64,000 nucleotides of DNA, taken from Bin52 sp965213935. GTDB taxonomy: Bacteria > Pseudomonadota > Alphaproteobacteria > Thalassobaculales > Thalassobaculaceae. The stretch's first letter is position 1, and every line of letters starts with the position of its first letter. The notes under the pieces were generated by a model. That model made no database searches and was not told the origin of the DNA. It worked only from the letters and a program-made list of their open reading frames with translations. Location of the stretch: contig CBDCAO010000011.1 in NCBI GenBank assembly GCA_965213935.1, positions 124,001 to 188,000 on the forward strand, read 5' to 3'. The position numbers and the translations under genes were made by a program. Below are positions 26,865 to 39,425 of the stretch, one piece after another.

Positions 26865-27737
26865 TCACCGTGCTTCCGAGATGAGAAGGTATCCCCGGTT
26901 CTCGACGGTATCAAAGGTTCGCATGGCGGCGACAAGGTCGGCCGCCTTGACCCATACCCAAGGTGCCCGGTTCGGATTTACATCCATGATGAGGAAAGAG
27001 TCGCTTTCGCGGTCGTAGGCTCCCAGTGGCGAGATATGACCGCCTCCTGTCTGTCCGAGTTCCTTGCGGGAGTAGTTGACGAGCACGTAGTTGTCCGCGG
27101 TGGAGAGATTGTCGGCGAGTTCGTCGTGCACGAGTTCCAGCTCTGTACCGTCGCTCACCACCCGCGTCTTCACCGACAGGCCGTGCGCCCGGAGCACCTG
27201 TGCAAGCTGACGAAGCTGAAGACCGAAGTCCTTTTTCCACTCGCCCGCAATCTCGATGGGCTTGCCCAACACCTCGGCCACGGACTTCGTACCCTGGATC
27301 AGCACATTGTTCGGTGTGAACTTGCCAAGAAACGGATCGAAGCCGACAGGCAACCATGCCATGTCCGCGGGATCGATCGCGCGGCGGTCCTGTGGCAGAC
27401 CCTCCCGCTTGCCGAGACGCAGCGCATTCAGCACGATCGCGGAGGATGCCGGACCGCAATAGATCCTGTTGTCCTGGCTGATGAAATTGTTGCTGAGGGG
27501 AAAGAAGTCCACCTTGTGTTCGGCTCGCGAAAGGCGCGCGACACTTTCTTCGGAACTCCACTCGACCAGCGGGGTGCCGGCTGCAGGCGCGGCGTACATC
27601 ACGCTGGCGGCAACAGCAATCCACAGGCATGCCGTCACGTTCTTCCAACCGGAATGCCCGGGCTGTCTTCGATTCCCTGCCTCAGGCAGGCCCGCGCGTT
27701 CCGGACTGGTATCGCCAGCGGGTCGCTGTTCTGGCAT
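26865..27737 (-). CDS. Phytochelatin synthase-like cysteine peptidase, secreted or membrane-anchored
   Basis: This 290-aa protein matches the bacterial phytochelatin synthase fold: NNFISQDNRIYCGPASSAIV (residues 83-102) with catalytic Cys94, GGGHISPLGAYD with His234, and FLIMDVNPNRAPWVWV with Asp252, the same Cys-His-Asp order and spacing as the papain-like triad of plant and cyanobacterial enzymes. Bacterial members mostly cleave glycine from glutathione or its conjugates. A hydrophobic segment at ~33-52 (NVTACLWIAVAASVMYAAPA) suggests export or an anchor. ATG 27737 is preferred because GGAG lies six bases upstream; ATGs at 27788 and 27749 also exist. No metal-resistance genes are adjacent. 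Confidence 0.85.
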   Translation of the reverse strand: MPEQRPAGDTSPERAGLPEAGNRRQPGHSGWKNVTACLWIAVAASVMYAAPAAGTPLVEWSSEESVARLSRAEHKVDFFPLSNNFISQDNRIYCGPASSAIVLNALRLGKREGLPQDRRAIDPADMAWLPVGFDPFLGKFTPNNVLIQGTKSVAEVLGKPIEIAGEWKKDFGLQLRQLAQVLRAHGLSVKTRVVSDGTELELVHDELADNLSTADNYVLVNYSRKELGQTGGGHISPLGAYDRESDSFLIMDVNPNRAPWVWVKAADLVAAMRTFDTVENRGYLLISEAR

Positions 27738-28025
27738 TTCGGTCTCCATCGTGCACATGATGACGGTCAGTTCGGGCGGGCTTTCCACCGTTCAGGTGTC
27801 CCCGCAGCCGGCCGGGGCACTCCACTCGCCGCATACTGCGAGAAGCGGTCTCCACCGAACCGGGCCAGAGGCCGGCCCCGGGACTGACACCGGGCGCAAC
27901 CGGCCAGGCTCCCCGGGGGGACTGATACCAAACGCGCTCCACATTGACACATTGGCTCAATGCGTTGTGGTGACGAGCCGGACAACCTCCATGGACTGTG
28001 ATGATCGGTTCACGACGGTCGGAGG

Positions 28026-28545
28026 ATGCTGATGAGTGCGGCACCGCCGATGACCTGGACGGAACACACAGCGGACGAACTGCATGCGCTGGCGAAGCAC
28101 GGCGGGGACGCGAAGCAAGCCTCTCGCGCGCGATCGCGCTGGTCATGGACGGCGCGTCCCGCACGGAGGCAGCGCGGGCGCAGGGCCTGGAGCTTCAAGT
28201 CCTGCGCGACCGGGTGCTGCGCTCCAGCACGGAGGGCCTTGTGGATCGTCCCCGCGGCGGGAGCGAGGGGCGCCTGACGCAGGCGCAGGTCGCAGAGGTC
28301 GGCGCGTGGATCGAGGCGGGTCCCGATCGTGAGCGGGACGGTGTGACGCGCCGGCGTGTTCGGGACATCGTGCGGAAAATCGAGGAGGCCTTCGGGGTCG
28401 TCCATACGCAGAAGCGGTGCCCGCATGATGCTTCGAAGGGCCGTGTTTCGCTTCGTCTCGGGGCGGCCGGTCCACCCCAGGGCGGATGCGGAGCGGCAGA
28501 GGGCGTTCGTGACCTTCGGCCCGGAGCGCGCTTTCCGGTCGACAG
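28026..28545 (+). pseudogene. IS630-family transposase remnant
   Basis: Pieces of one IS630-type transposase N-terminus appear in successive frames: MSAAPPMTWTEHTADELHAL, then SRAIALVMDGASRTEAARAQ, LVDRPRGGSEGRLTQAQVAE and RRRVRDIVRKIEEAFGVV, and in another frame FRFVSGRPVHPRADAERQRA. At least two frameshifts separate them and the DDE catalytic part is missing. The remnant ends about 70 bases before the next gene. The left side (27927 onward, TGATACCAAACGCG...) may be its original end, but the right end is lost. Confidence 0.8.
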
Positions 28546-28617
28546 TACAAGCGCCTTCAATTGTCGGTACCGATCAGGTAGACCCCACCCGGTCGGAACG
28601 GGAGTGGAGAGGGCGCC

Positions 28618-30093
28618 GTGGATCATGATGTGGTTGTCGTCGGGGCGGGGAATGCCGCCATGTGCGCCGCGCTGGCAGCCAGGGAGACCGGGGCCAGGGT
28701 GCTGGTGCTCGAGGCGGCGCCGGAGGAAACCGCCGGTGGCAATACCCGGTTTACCGCCGGTGCGATCCGTGTCGCGTTCAACGGGGTCGACGATCTGCGC
28801 CGCCTGATGCCGGACCTGACCGACGCCGAGTGCGAGATCACGGATTTCGGGACCTACACCGAGGACCAGTTCTTCGACGACATGTTCCGGGTGACCGAGT
28901 ACCGGACCGACCCTGACCTGGTGGAGGTGCTGGTCCGCAAGAGCTTCGAGACCCTGTGCTGGCTGCGGGAAAACGGCGTGCGGTTTGCACCGATCTGGGG
29001 CCGGCAGGCGTTCAAGGTTGACGGACGGTTCAAGTTCTGGGGCGGACTGGTGGTTGAGGCGCACGGTGGCGGGCCGGGACTCGTCGAGGCGCAGTGGAAG
29101 GCGGCGCGCGACCGCGGAATCGAGATCTGGTGCGAGGCGCGTGCACGCGAGTTGCTGCACGACAACCTCAGGGTCATCGGGGTCAGGGTGTTCCACCAGG
29201 GCGTGCTCAAGGATATTCCTGCCCGGGCGGTGGTTCTGGCCGCGGGCGGCTTCCAGGCCAACTCCGAGTGGCGCACGCGCTACCTGGGGCCGGGCTGGGA
29301 TCTCGCGAAGGTGCGCGGCACGCCGTGCAATGTCGGTGACGGCATCCGCATGGCAACCGAGATCGGCGCCAGCACCGCAGGCAACTGGTCAGGATGTCAC
29401 GCCGTCGGCTGGGAGCGCAATGCGCCGGAGTTCGGTGACCTCGCGGTCGGGGACGCGTTCCAGAAGCACAGCTACCCGTTCGGGATCATGGTCAATGCCA
29501 CCGGACACCGCTTCGTGGACGAAGGAGCCGATTTCCGGAACTACACCTATGCCAAGTACGGCCGGGTCATCCTCCAGCAGCCAAACCAGTTCGCCTGGCA
29601 GGTGTTCGACCAGAAGGTCACCCACCTGCTGCGCGACGAGTACCGGATCCGGCAGGTCACCAAGGTGACCGCCGATACCATCGAGGAACTCGCCGGCAAG
29701 CTCGAGGGAGTGGATGCCGAGGCCTTCGTTGACGAGATCCGGCAATGGAACGCGGCGGTGCGCACCGACGTGCCGTTCAACCCGAACGTCAAGGACGGGC
29801 GGAGCACCAGGGGACTCGAGGTCGTGAAGTCGAACTGGGCCAACACCCTGGACGAGCCGCCGTTCGAGGCCTACCAGGTGACCTGCGGGATCACCTTTAC
29901 CTTCGGCGGCGTGAGGATCGACGAGACCGCGCGGGTGATGAGCGCCGACCAGTGCCCGATCCCGGGACTGTTTGCCGCTGGCGAGATGGTGGGCGGCATC
30001 TTCTACTTCAACTATCCAGGCGGCAGCGGACTGATCAACGGGGCAGTATTCGGCCGCATCGCCGGTCAGTCGGCCGGTACGGAGGCCATGTAG
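28618..30093 (+). CDS. FAD-dependent dehydrogenase, TcuA-like (fumarate reductase/succinate dehydrogenase flavoprotein family)
   Basis: This 491-aa flavoprotein has an FAD motif DHDVVVVGAGNAAMCAALAA at the very start, the GGNTRFTAGAIRVAFNGVDDL region, FWGGLVVEAHGGGPGLV, and a C-terminal YPGGSGLINGAVFGRIAGQSA. This pattern is closest to tricarballylate dehydrogenase TcuA, which oxidises tricarballylate to cis-aconitate. TcuA normally works with the membrane electron carrier TcuB; no TcuB or TcuC gene is present nearby, so the substrate and acceptor are uncertain. The start is a GTG at 28618. Its upstream region is a transposase relic, so its original promoter may have been replaced. Confidence 0.85.
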   Translation: MDHDVVVVGAGNAAMCAALAARETGARVLVLEAAPEETAGGNTRFTAGAIRVAFNGVDDLRRLMPDLTDAECEITDFGTYTEDQFFDDMFRVTEYRTDPDLVEVLVRKSFETLCWLRENGVRFAPIWGRQAFKVDGRFKFWGGLVVEAHGGGPGLVEAQWKAARDRGIEIWCEARARELLHDNLRVIGVRVFHQGVLKDIPARAVVLAAGGFQANSEWRTRYLGPGWDLAKVRGTPCNVGDGIRMATEIGASTAGNWSGCHAVGWERNAPEFGDLAVGDAFQKHSYPFGIMVNATGHRFVDEGADFRNYTYAKYGRVILQQPNQFAWQVFDQKVTHLLRDEYRIRQVTKVTADTIEELAGKLEGVDAEAFVDEIRQWNAAVRTDVPFNPNVKDGRSTRGLEVVKSNWANTLDEPPFEAYQVTCGITFTFGGVRIDETARVMSADQCPIPGLFAAGEMVGGIFYFNYPGGSGLINGAVFGRIAGQSAGTEAM

Positions 30094-30642
30094 TGACCGG
30101 TCTGGTGGGCTGGACCGATCAGTCCGCTGAAGACCGCGGCAGCAGCCGGTTCCGGGTGACCCCTTTCAGACACGCATTCCGGACGTCTTCGCGCCTGCCG
30201 ATCCGGTTCTCGGGGGTCGTCCGGTGGCGGGAGCCCGACGCGAAGTCGCCGGCTCCCGAAACACAGGCGCCCGGACTTGACCATCCGCCTCTCCATGTGG
30301 ATTTCCTGTTCCGGGACCGGGGGGAGTCTTCGTGGCCCCGCCCGGAGCGAACATGTGCGGTGGCATCGGAAGGATGATGCCGGACTGCCCGGCATGGCCG
30401 CACCATCGCATGCAGTGAAGGCCCGACATGTGCAGCGGAGCCGCCGTGCCGGTCCGGGTTGATGGAAGGATCCGGTTTCGGGATACTGTGCAGGGCGACT
30501 GGCCGCATGACGGCATCCGAACCCCGGGCCGGCGTCGCAGCACCGGGCCAGAGCCGTTCGGTTTGCACACCGGATCCGTATGGCGCGTGGCCGCGCGCAT
30601 TACCGGTCGTTCCGAAGACCAGGCAGCGGAAGCACCTCATCA
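30094..30642. other. Intergenic region, no gene recognised
   Basis: About 550 bases after the TcuA-like gene with no supported coding region on either strand. The open frames are short, overlapping and lack known features. The upstream region of the small secreted-protein gene lies at its right end. Confidence 0.5.
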
Positions 30643-31002
30643 ATGATCCGGAGCCTCGCCATCCTCGCCGCCGTGCTCGCTTTCCTCGCCCCTCAGGTTC
30701 ACGCATCCGGGGACCAGGGCCCGCTGCGACGGCTGGGCCTGATCCTCACCTTCGGGAGCTGGCCGCCACAGGCGGAGGCCGCAGCCCTCATCCGCGAGAA
30801 ACTCGAGGCTGCAGGGTTCGAGGAGAGCGACAGGCTCGAGAGAATGCGGACCCTGATTTTCCGCCCGAGCGCATCGACGGGACCCGGCATCTCCGATATC
30901 TGTGCCGAGCTGATGCAGGACGAGCGCTCACGGACCCTGCTCGAGGGGTGCTGGCCGGACGAGCCGGTTTTCCCGCAGACACCTGTCCGGCCCCGGCAGT
31001 GA
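30643..31002 (+). CDS. Small secreted hypothetical protein (119 aa)
   Basis: The protein starts with a clear signal peptide (MIRSLAILAAVLAFLAPQVH then ASG), so it should be periplasmic or secreted. The mature part of about 95 residues reads LRRLGLILTFGSWPPQAEAA, a helix LIREKLEAAGFEESDRLERM and ends with two cysteines (ISDICAELMQDE...LLEGCWPDE) that could form a disulfide. I do not recognise the family. ATG 30643 is chosen for the signal peptide; the frame opens earlier at 30580 without support. The next gene (DUF985) follows after 127 bases. Confidence 0.65.
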   Translation: MIRSLAILAAVLAFLAPQVHASGDQGPLRRLGLILTFGSWPPQAEAAALIREKLEAAGFEESDRLERMRTLIFRPSASTGPGISDICAELMQDERSRTLLEGCWPDEPVFPQTPVRPRQ

Positions 31003-31129
31003 TGACGACCGGATGTGACCGGAGGGCGGCACGGACCAGCCAGGTCAAACCGCACCGCCGTCGACATGTGGTTTCCTTCAGCCGGGCAGTGCGCGACAAA
31101 CAGGATGTAACGGGGCAAGGGGGCGAGGC

Positions 31130-31531
31130 ATGAGGGCTGAAGACGTTATCCGGCGGCTGTGTCTGGCGCCGCATCCGGAAGGTGGCTTCTACCGGGAAAT
31201 CTACCGGGCGCCGGGGGAAGGGCGAACGGCTGTCACGTCGATCTACTTCCTGCTCGAAGCGGGCCCGTCGCGCTGGCACCGGGTCGACGCACAGGAAATA
31301 TGGGCCTGGCACGCCGGCGCACCGCTGGAACTGGAGACGGAGACCGGCAGTGTCACGCTCGGGTCGCTTGAGGACGGATACGAGTTCCAGGCGGTTGTGG
31401 CGGCCGGCGAGTGGCAGCGCTGCCGATCCTTCGGAGAATGGAGTCTTGCCGGCTGCATAGTTGCGCCGGCCTTCACCTTCGAAGGTTTCGACATCGCTCC
31501 GCCCGACTGGTCGCCGCCGGGCCCGGGTTGA
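31130..31531 (+). CDS. DUF985 family cupin protein
   Basis: This 133-aa protein has the DUF985 (Cupin_5) pattern: LCLAPHPEGGFYREIYRAP at the N-terminus, TSIYFLLEAGPSRWHRVDAQEIWAWHAGAPLELE in the middle, and WSLAGCIVAPAFTFEGFDIAPPDW at the C-terminus. The histidine and glutamates of the HR..E.W..H stretch probably bind a metal. Some homologues act on nucleotide sugars or S-adenosylmethionine-derived compounds, but the general function is unknown. Start ATG 31130 follows a GGGCGAGG ribosome-binding site. Confidence 0.9.
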   Translation: MRAEDVIRRLCLAPHPEGGFYREIYRAPGEGRTAVTSIYFLLEAGPSRWHRVDAQEIWAWHAGAPLELETETGSVTLGSLEDGYEFQAVVAAGEWQRCRSFGEWSLAGCIVAPAFTFEGFDIAPPDWSPPGPG

Positions 31532-31660
31532 ATTCCACAGCGCGGCTGCGCGAGCCGGTCCTTGCCAGTCCGCCTGGCCGGTTGCAGCGGATCCCCGCAA
31601 TGCAGGCGGCGGCCCCCTGGCATCCGGCCGCCGAGTCAGGCCCGTCGACCGGCGCCAGGA

Positions 31661-33451
<1,791 letters not shown>

Positions 33452-33476
33452 CTGCGGTGCACTCCGGGATTGGGGT

Positions 33477-34678
33477 TCAGGAGCGGGCCTCGTAGCCGCT
33501 CCGGCAGGCTTCGATCCAGCGCGTCGTCAGGTCGATCATGTCCGGATCGAGCGGCCGGGCCTGGGACGAGAACTTGACGATCACGAGTTCGCGCGCCCGG
33601 TCCACGAACAGGTTCTGCCCGTGGACGCCGACGCCGAACAGCAGCGGTCCGCCGTCGTGCCGGACGTACCACTTGGAACGGTAATGCATGGTGGCACCGG
33701 GGAACATCGGCGCAAAACCTCCCGTGTTCCAGCCGTCGAAATCGGCGCTCGAGGCGATGTCGTCGATCCACGCGGCCGGGACGACCTGCTCGCCATCGAC
33801 GCGTCCGCCATCGACCACCAGCTGGCCGATGCGTGCGAGGTCGCGCGCGGTCATGCACATTCCGCCGGCGGCGCGGGCTGCACCGAGGCGGTCGACGGTC
33901 ACGTAGGCCGGTCGCCCGGCTCCCGCTGGCCGGAACAGCAGCCGTGCGAACAGGTCGGCGTAGCGCTCGCCGGCCAGCCGTTCGAACAGCAGCGCAAGCA
34001 GGTCGGTGTTGGGGGAGACGTAGTGGAAGCCGCGACCGTGTGCGCCGTCGGCCGCGGTCAGCACACGGTAGAACGAGCGAAGGTCCGACGGCGGATCCCC
34101 GGCCTCGACCGGGTTCCAGTTGGACGCCTTGCGATAGGCGACCATCTGCTCCGGCATGGCATCGTAGTCCTCGTCGAACGCGATGCCGGTGCGCATGTCG
34201 AGCAGGTGGCGAATGGTGGCGCCGCGATAGGCGGTCTCGCGCAGTTGAGGCATCACCGTGTCCGCCACCAGCCCGGTGTCGAGGATTCCCCTGTCAACCA
34301 GGATGCCGGCCAGCAGGCCCAGCATGCTCTTCGAGACCGACATCAGGATGTGCGGCGTGCCGGCATCCATGCCGTTGGCGTAGGTCTCGAAGACAATCCT
34401 TCCGGACCGCATGACGACCAGCGCGTCGGTGGCGCTTGCCTCCAGGAACGCCCCGGTGGTCCACGACCGGCCCGCGGCATCGGCAAGGACGACTGCAGCG
34501 GGGTCAAGTGCCGGGCCCGGTTCGAGTGGCCGCACCCTGGCCGGATCGTTGGCGATGTCGGCGGAGGGCACGATCTCGCGGACATGGTGGAACGCCCAGG
34601 TGCTGAACGGCGCCTCGCGCCAGTTGGCCAGGGTGACCTGCCGGTCTGGCGGCGGCGGAAACCCCTGCATGATGCCGG

Positions 34679-34682
<4 letters not shown>
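33477..34682 (-). CDS. Serine hydrolase, class C beta-lactamase / 6-aminohexanoate-dimer hydrolase-like
   Basis: This 401-aa protein has the SxxK active-site motif in LMSVSKSMLGLLAG, a Y-x-N-type element at HYVSPNTDLLALLF and an H-x-G-like segment (RHDGGPLLFGVGVHGQNLF). There is no signal peptide, so it is probably cytoplasmic and not a penicillin-resistance enzyme; nylon-oligomer hydrolases and esterases of this fold are better comparisons. A GTG at 34682 overlaps the stop of the upstream oxidase (GTGA); an ATG four codons inside is an alternative. Substrate unknown. Confidence 0.88.
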
Positions 34683-36115
<1,433 letters not shown>

Positions 36116-36187
36116 CGGGTCTCCGCCTGGTTCGCGCGCGCCTGGACGGCGCAACTCATACCAGCCGCGCACGTCACCGGGCAACGC

Positions 36188-37144
36188 TCAGCCACCTGCC
36201 CGCGGTGCAGCCGCGCGCCGCAGCCGGTCGTTGATCGCGCGGCCAAGGCCGGTCTCCGGGATCGGAGCGACGGCAATGGCCATGGTCCCGGGCCGGTCGA
36301 GTTCCCGCATGAGCCGGAACAGGTTGGCCGCGGCCTCGACCAGATCACCGGCCGAACTGAGATTGGCCGCTGCCTGACCGTCCGGGGCCGGGCCGAAGGC
36401 GAGGTAGGCTTCGCCCGGAGCGGGCGTGTCGATGTCGAGCCGCACCTCGCAGGCGGGCGCGTAGTGGCTCGCCAGCATGCCAGGAGAGACCGTCGGGCTT
36501 CCGGATGCCGGGGTCTGCAGGGTTCCGAGGACCGCCTCCAGCATTTCCTGCGTGACCGCGCCCGGCCGGCACAGCACGGGGACGGGGCCCGAAAGGTCGA
36601 GAACCGTGGACTCCAGGCCGATGGTGCTGTCACCGCCATCGAGGATCATGGCGCAGTCAAGCCCTTCGACCGCGACGTGCGCCGCGCGGGTCGGGCTGGT
36701 CCGGCCCGAGCGGTTGGCGCTTGGCGCTGCCACCGGCCGGCCGGTCCGGTGCAGCAGGTCGCGCGCGAGCGGGTGGCCGGGGACCCGAAGCGCCACGGTG
36801 GACAGCCCGGCCGAAGCGAGCAGGGCGATCGGGCAGTCGGGCGCGCGCTCGACGATGATGGTGAGCGGGCCGGGCCAGAACCTCGCGGCCACTGATCGTG
36901 CGAGCGGACCGAACCGCCCGAGTCCGAGGGCGGCGTCGACGGTGGCGATGTGCGAGATCAGCGGATTGAACCGTGGCCGGCCCTTCGCCTCGAAGATGCG
37001 GGCAACTGCCGTCTCGCTGGTCGCGTCTCCTCCCAGTCCGTACACGGTCTCGGTGGGGAAGGCGACCAGCCTGCCGGCACGCAGTTCGCGTGCCGCCATC
37101 GCCAGCGTGGCGGGGGTCGCGCGGTGGATGACGCCGTCCTGCAT
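36188..37144 (-). CDS. L-threonylcarbamoyladenylate synthase (Sua5/YrdC family)
   Basis: This 318-aa protein has the YrdC domain (GRLVAFPTETVYGLGGDATSETAVARIFEAKGRPRFNPLISHI, residues ~22-64; later ALRVPGHPLARDLLHRTGRPVAAPSANRSG) and the Sua5-specific C-terminal domain (SPGMLASHYAPACEVRLDID). It makes threonylcarbamoyl-AMP for the t6A37 modification of ANN-decoding tRNAs. The two-domain length (about 320 aa) is Sua5-like rather than TsaC-like. Start ATG 37144. It is divergent from the ParA gene over 124 bases. Confidence 0.95.
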   Translation of the reverse strand: MQDGVIHRATPATLAMAARELRAGRLVAFPTETVYGLGGDATSETAVARIFEAKGRPRFNPLISHIATVDAALGLGRFGPLARSVAARFWPGPLTIIVERAPDCPIALLASAGLSTVALRVPGHPLARDLLHRTGRPVAAPSANRSGRTSPTRAAHVAVEGLDCAMILDGGDSTIGLESTVLDLSGPVPVLCRPGAVTQEMLEAVLGTLQTPASGSPTVSPGMLASHYAPACEVRLDIDTPAPGEAYLAFGPAPDGQAAANLSSAGDLVEAAANLFRLMRELDRPGTMAIAVAPIPETGLGRAINDRLRRAAAPRAGG

Positions 37145-37268
37145 CCGGCTGCGCTTATCGGTCCGCACCGGCAAGGTCAACCGTGCATCACCAGGTCGCC
37201 TGTTGCACTGCAGCATGGCCGTCGCGTATGCAGGCCCCGATCACACTGGTTCGACGGGGAGGACGGTC

Positions 37269-37913
37269 GTGTCCGCATCGGTCATCACCATTGCGCAGGC
37301 CAAGGGCGGGGCCGGCAAGTCCTCGCTCGCCGCCCATCTCGCTGCGGCCTGTGCCGGCTCGGGGCAGTCGGTCCTGTGCCTGGACCTCGACCCGCAGGCG
37401 AGTCTCGCCGCCTGGTGCCGGCGGCGTGCCGGCGTGCCGGCGCTGGCCGGGACCATCGGCCACGAGGCGCTGTCGGGCTGGCGGATCGGCCAGCGTATCG
37501 GGGCCGCCGCCCGCGACCACGACCTGGTCCTGATCGATACCCCGGCACACGGGGAACTCGAGGCACGCGAGGCCATCCGCGCCGCCAACCTGGTGCTGAT
37601 CCCGGTGCAACCGAGCCCGCTCGATGTCCAGGCGAGCACGACGACGGTCCGCAGGGTGTCCGATGCCCGCATCGGCGCCCTGGTCGTGCTGAACCGGGTT
37701 CCGGCGCGGGCGACGCTCACCCGGGACCTCCAGGCGGAACTCGCCACGCTCGAGGTGCCGATCGCACATGCCCGTATCGGCAACCGCATCGCCATCGCGT
37801 CCGCACTCGTCGGTGGCAGGGGCGTGACCGAAGCGGCTCCCCGTTCGCAGGCCGCGGCCGAAATCCGGGCGCTGGCGCAGGAGGTCCTCGGCGCGGCCCG
37901 GAATTGCGCATAG
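37269..37913 (+). CDS. Orphan ParA-family ATPase
   Basis: This 214-aa protein has the deviant Walker A motif KGGAGKS near residue 12, preceded by SVITIAQA, a SVLCLDLDPQASLAAW strand and the Walker B-type DLVLIDTPAHGE. It belongs to the small ParA/MinD-like group that positions plasmids, chemotaxis clusters or other cargo. No ParB or parS-like partner is adjacent, and the length fits stand-alone ParA proteins. The start is a GTG at 37269 with GGGGAGGA five bases before it. It could be chromosomal or a plasmid leftover. Confidence 0.9.
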   Translation: MSASVITIAQAKGGAGKSSLAAHLAAACAGSGQSVLCLDLDPQASLAAWCRRRAGVPALAGTIGHEALSGWRIGQRIGAAARDHDLVLIDTPAHGELEAREAIRAANLVLIPVQPSPLDVQASTTTVRRVSDARIGALVVLNRVPARATLTRDLQAELATLEVPIAHARIGNRIAIASALVGGRGVTEAAPRSQAAAEIRALAQEVLGAARNCA

Positions 37914-38144
37914 CCGCATCACCGCCCCGTCCGCGGCCTGCCGGTTTCCGGAAGATTCCGCAGGCGGCGGGGGTGCCCGGCACGACTTCGCAACGTCCGG
38001 GCGGTCGGCCCCCGGGCGAACGCGCGCCGCGGTGTTGACGTGGCCGCGGGTGCAGGGACCCCGGACCGTCCCCGTGCGAGAGGGCGGTTGCGTGCCTGCG
38101 GGCAATGTCGCAGCATCGGCGCGGACAGCAGCGGGAGGAACGGC

Positions 38145-39425
38145 GTGTCGGAACCACATGAACTCTCCGCCGTGGCGGCGTTGCAGGCACTCCGGTCGGG
38201 CGACCTGACGGCGGAAACCCTGATGCGGTCATGCCTGGAACAGGTGTCCGAGCGCGACGACGAGGTCCGCGCCTGGGCACATCTTGACCATGACCAGGCG
38301 CTCGCGGCAGCCCGCGCGTCGGATGCGGCCGGCAACCCGGGCCCGATCGGGGGGCTGCCGGTCGGGGTCAAGGACATCATCGATACTGCCGACATGCCCA
38401 CTCGGCACGGTTCGACAATCCACGGGCTGAACCGGCCGAACCGGGACGCCGCGGTCGTGACGCGCACGCGGGAGGCCGGCGGCGTCGTCATGGGCAAGAC
38501 CGTGACCACCGAGTTCGCCTGGCGCAACCCGGGTTCGACGCGGAATCCGCACAACACCGCCCATACTCCCGGCGGGTCCTCGAGCGGATCGGCCGCCGGT
38601 ACGGCGGACACCCAGTTTCCGCTCGCCTTCGGCACCCAGACCGCCGGGTCGGTGATCCGACCGGCCGCCTACTGCGGCGTGGTCGGGTTCAAGCCGACCT
38701 ACGGAACCCACGACCGGACCGGGGTCAAGGAACTGTGCGGCAGTCTCGATACCGTCGGCACCATGGCGCGCAGTGTTGCCGACATTGCCCTGTTCGAGGC
38801 GGCATTGCGCGGGCGCGGCCAGCTGGACACCGACACATTCGCCGGGCAGGCGCCGTCCTTCACGACGGTCGTCCCGTTCCGCTCCGACGCGGCGCCGGAC
38901 GCGCTTTCCGTCTTCGAGGACGCCTGGCGTGCCGCGGAGCGGGCCGGCGCACGGGTCCGGGAACAGGCCTCCTCGGTGGCGTTCGAACGGCTCGCCGACG
39001 TGCACGCCGTCATCATGCTGGGCGAGGCGGGACGGGCGCTTGCCTGGGAGTACGAGTACCATCCCGAACGGTTGATCCGCTTCTATCGCGAGTCGATCGC
39101 CACCGGCCAGGCAGTCTCCGACCAGGCGCTGGATACGGCCCGCGGCGAGGTGGAACGCGCCCGGCGCGACTGGCAGCAGGCACTGTTCTGTGACGCCGAC
39201 CTGCTGCTGACCATTCCGGCTCCGGGCGAGGCGCCGGCAGATCCCGGATTCACCGGGGACCCGGTGTTCAACAAGCTCTGGACCCTGCTCGGCTGGCCCT
39301 GTGTCACCGTTCCCTGCGGAGCCGGGGACTCCGGACTGCCGCTCGGTTTGCAGGTGGTCGCGCCATGGGGAAGCGACGAACTGGCGCTCGCAGGCGCGTC
39401 ATGGCTCGAGTCCCGGTTGGCGTAG
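38145..39425 (+). CDS. Amidase (amidase signature family)
   Basis: This 426-aa hydrolase carries the Ser-cisSer-Lys set: lysine in GGLPVGVKDIIDTADMPT, TPGGSSSGSAAGTAD, and TQTAGSVIRPAAYCGVVGFKPTYG. It should hydrolyse an amide or urea-like bond in the cytoplasm. The start is a GTG at 38145 after GGGAGGA, giving MSEPHELSAVAALQALRSGDLTAE; the ORF upstream has no homology. The 3' end overlaps the next gene (cytochrome b-like) by 25 bases. It differs clearly from the 10.4-kb amidase. Confidence 0.93.
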   Translation: MSEPHELSAVAALQALRSGDLTAETLMRSCLEQVSERDDEVRAWAHLDHDQALAAARASDAAGNPGPIGGLPVGVKDIIDTADMPTRHGSTIHGLNRPNRDAAVVTRTREAGGVVMGKTVTTEFAWRNPGSTRNPHNTAHTPGGSSSGSAAGTADTQFPLAFGTQTAGSVIRPAAYCGVVGFKPTYGTHDRTGVKELCGSLDTVGTMARSVADIALFEAALRGRGQLDTDTFAGQAPSFTTVVPFRSDAAPDALSVFEDAWRAAERAGARVREQASSVAFERLADVHAVIMLGEAGRALAWEYEYHPERLIRFYRESIATGQAVSDQALDTARGEVERARRDWQQALFCDADLLLTIPAPGEAPADPGFTGDPVFNKLWTLLGWPCVTVPCGAGDSGLPLGLQVVAPWGSDELALAGASWLESRLA

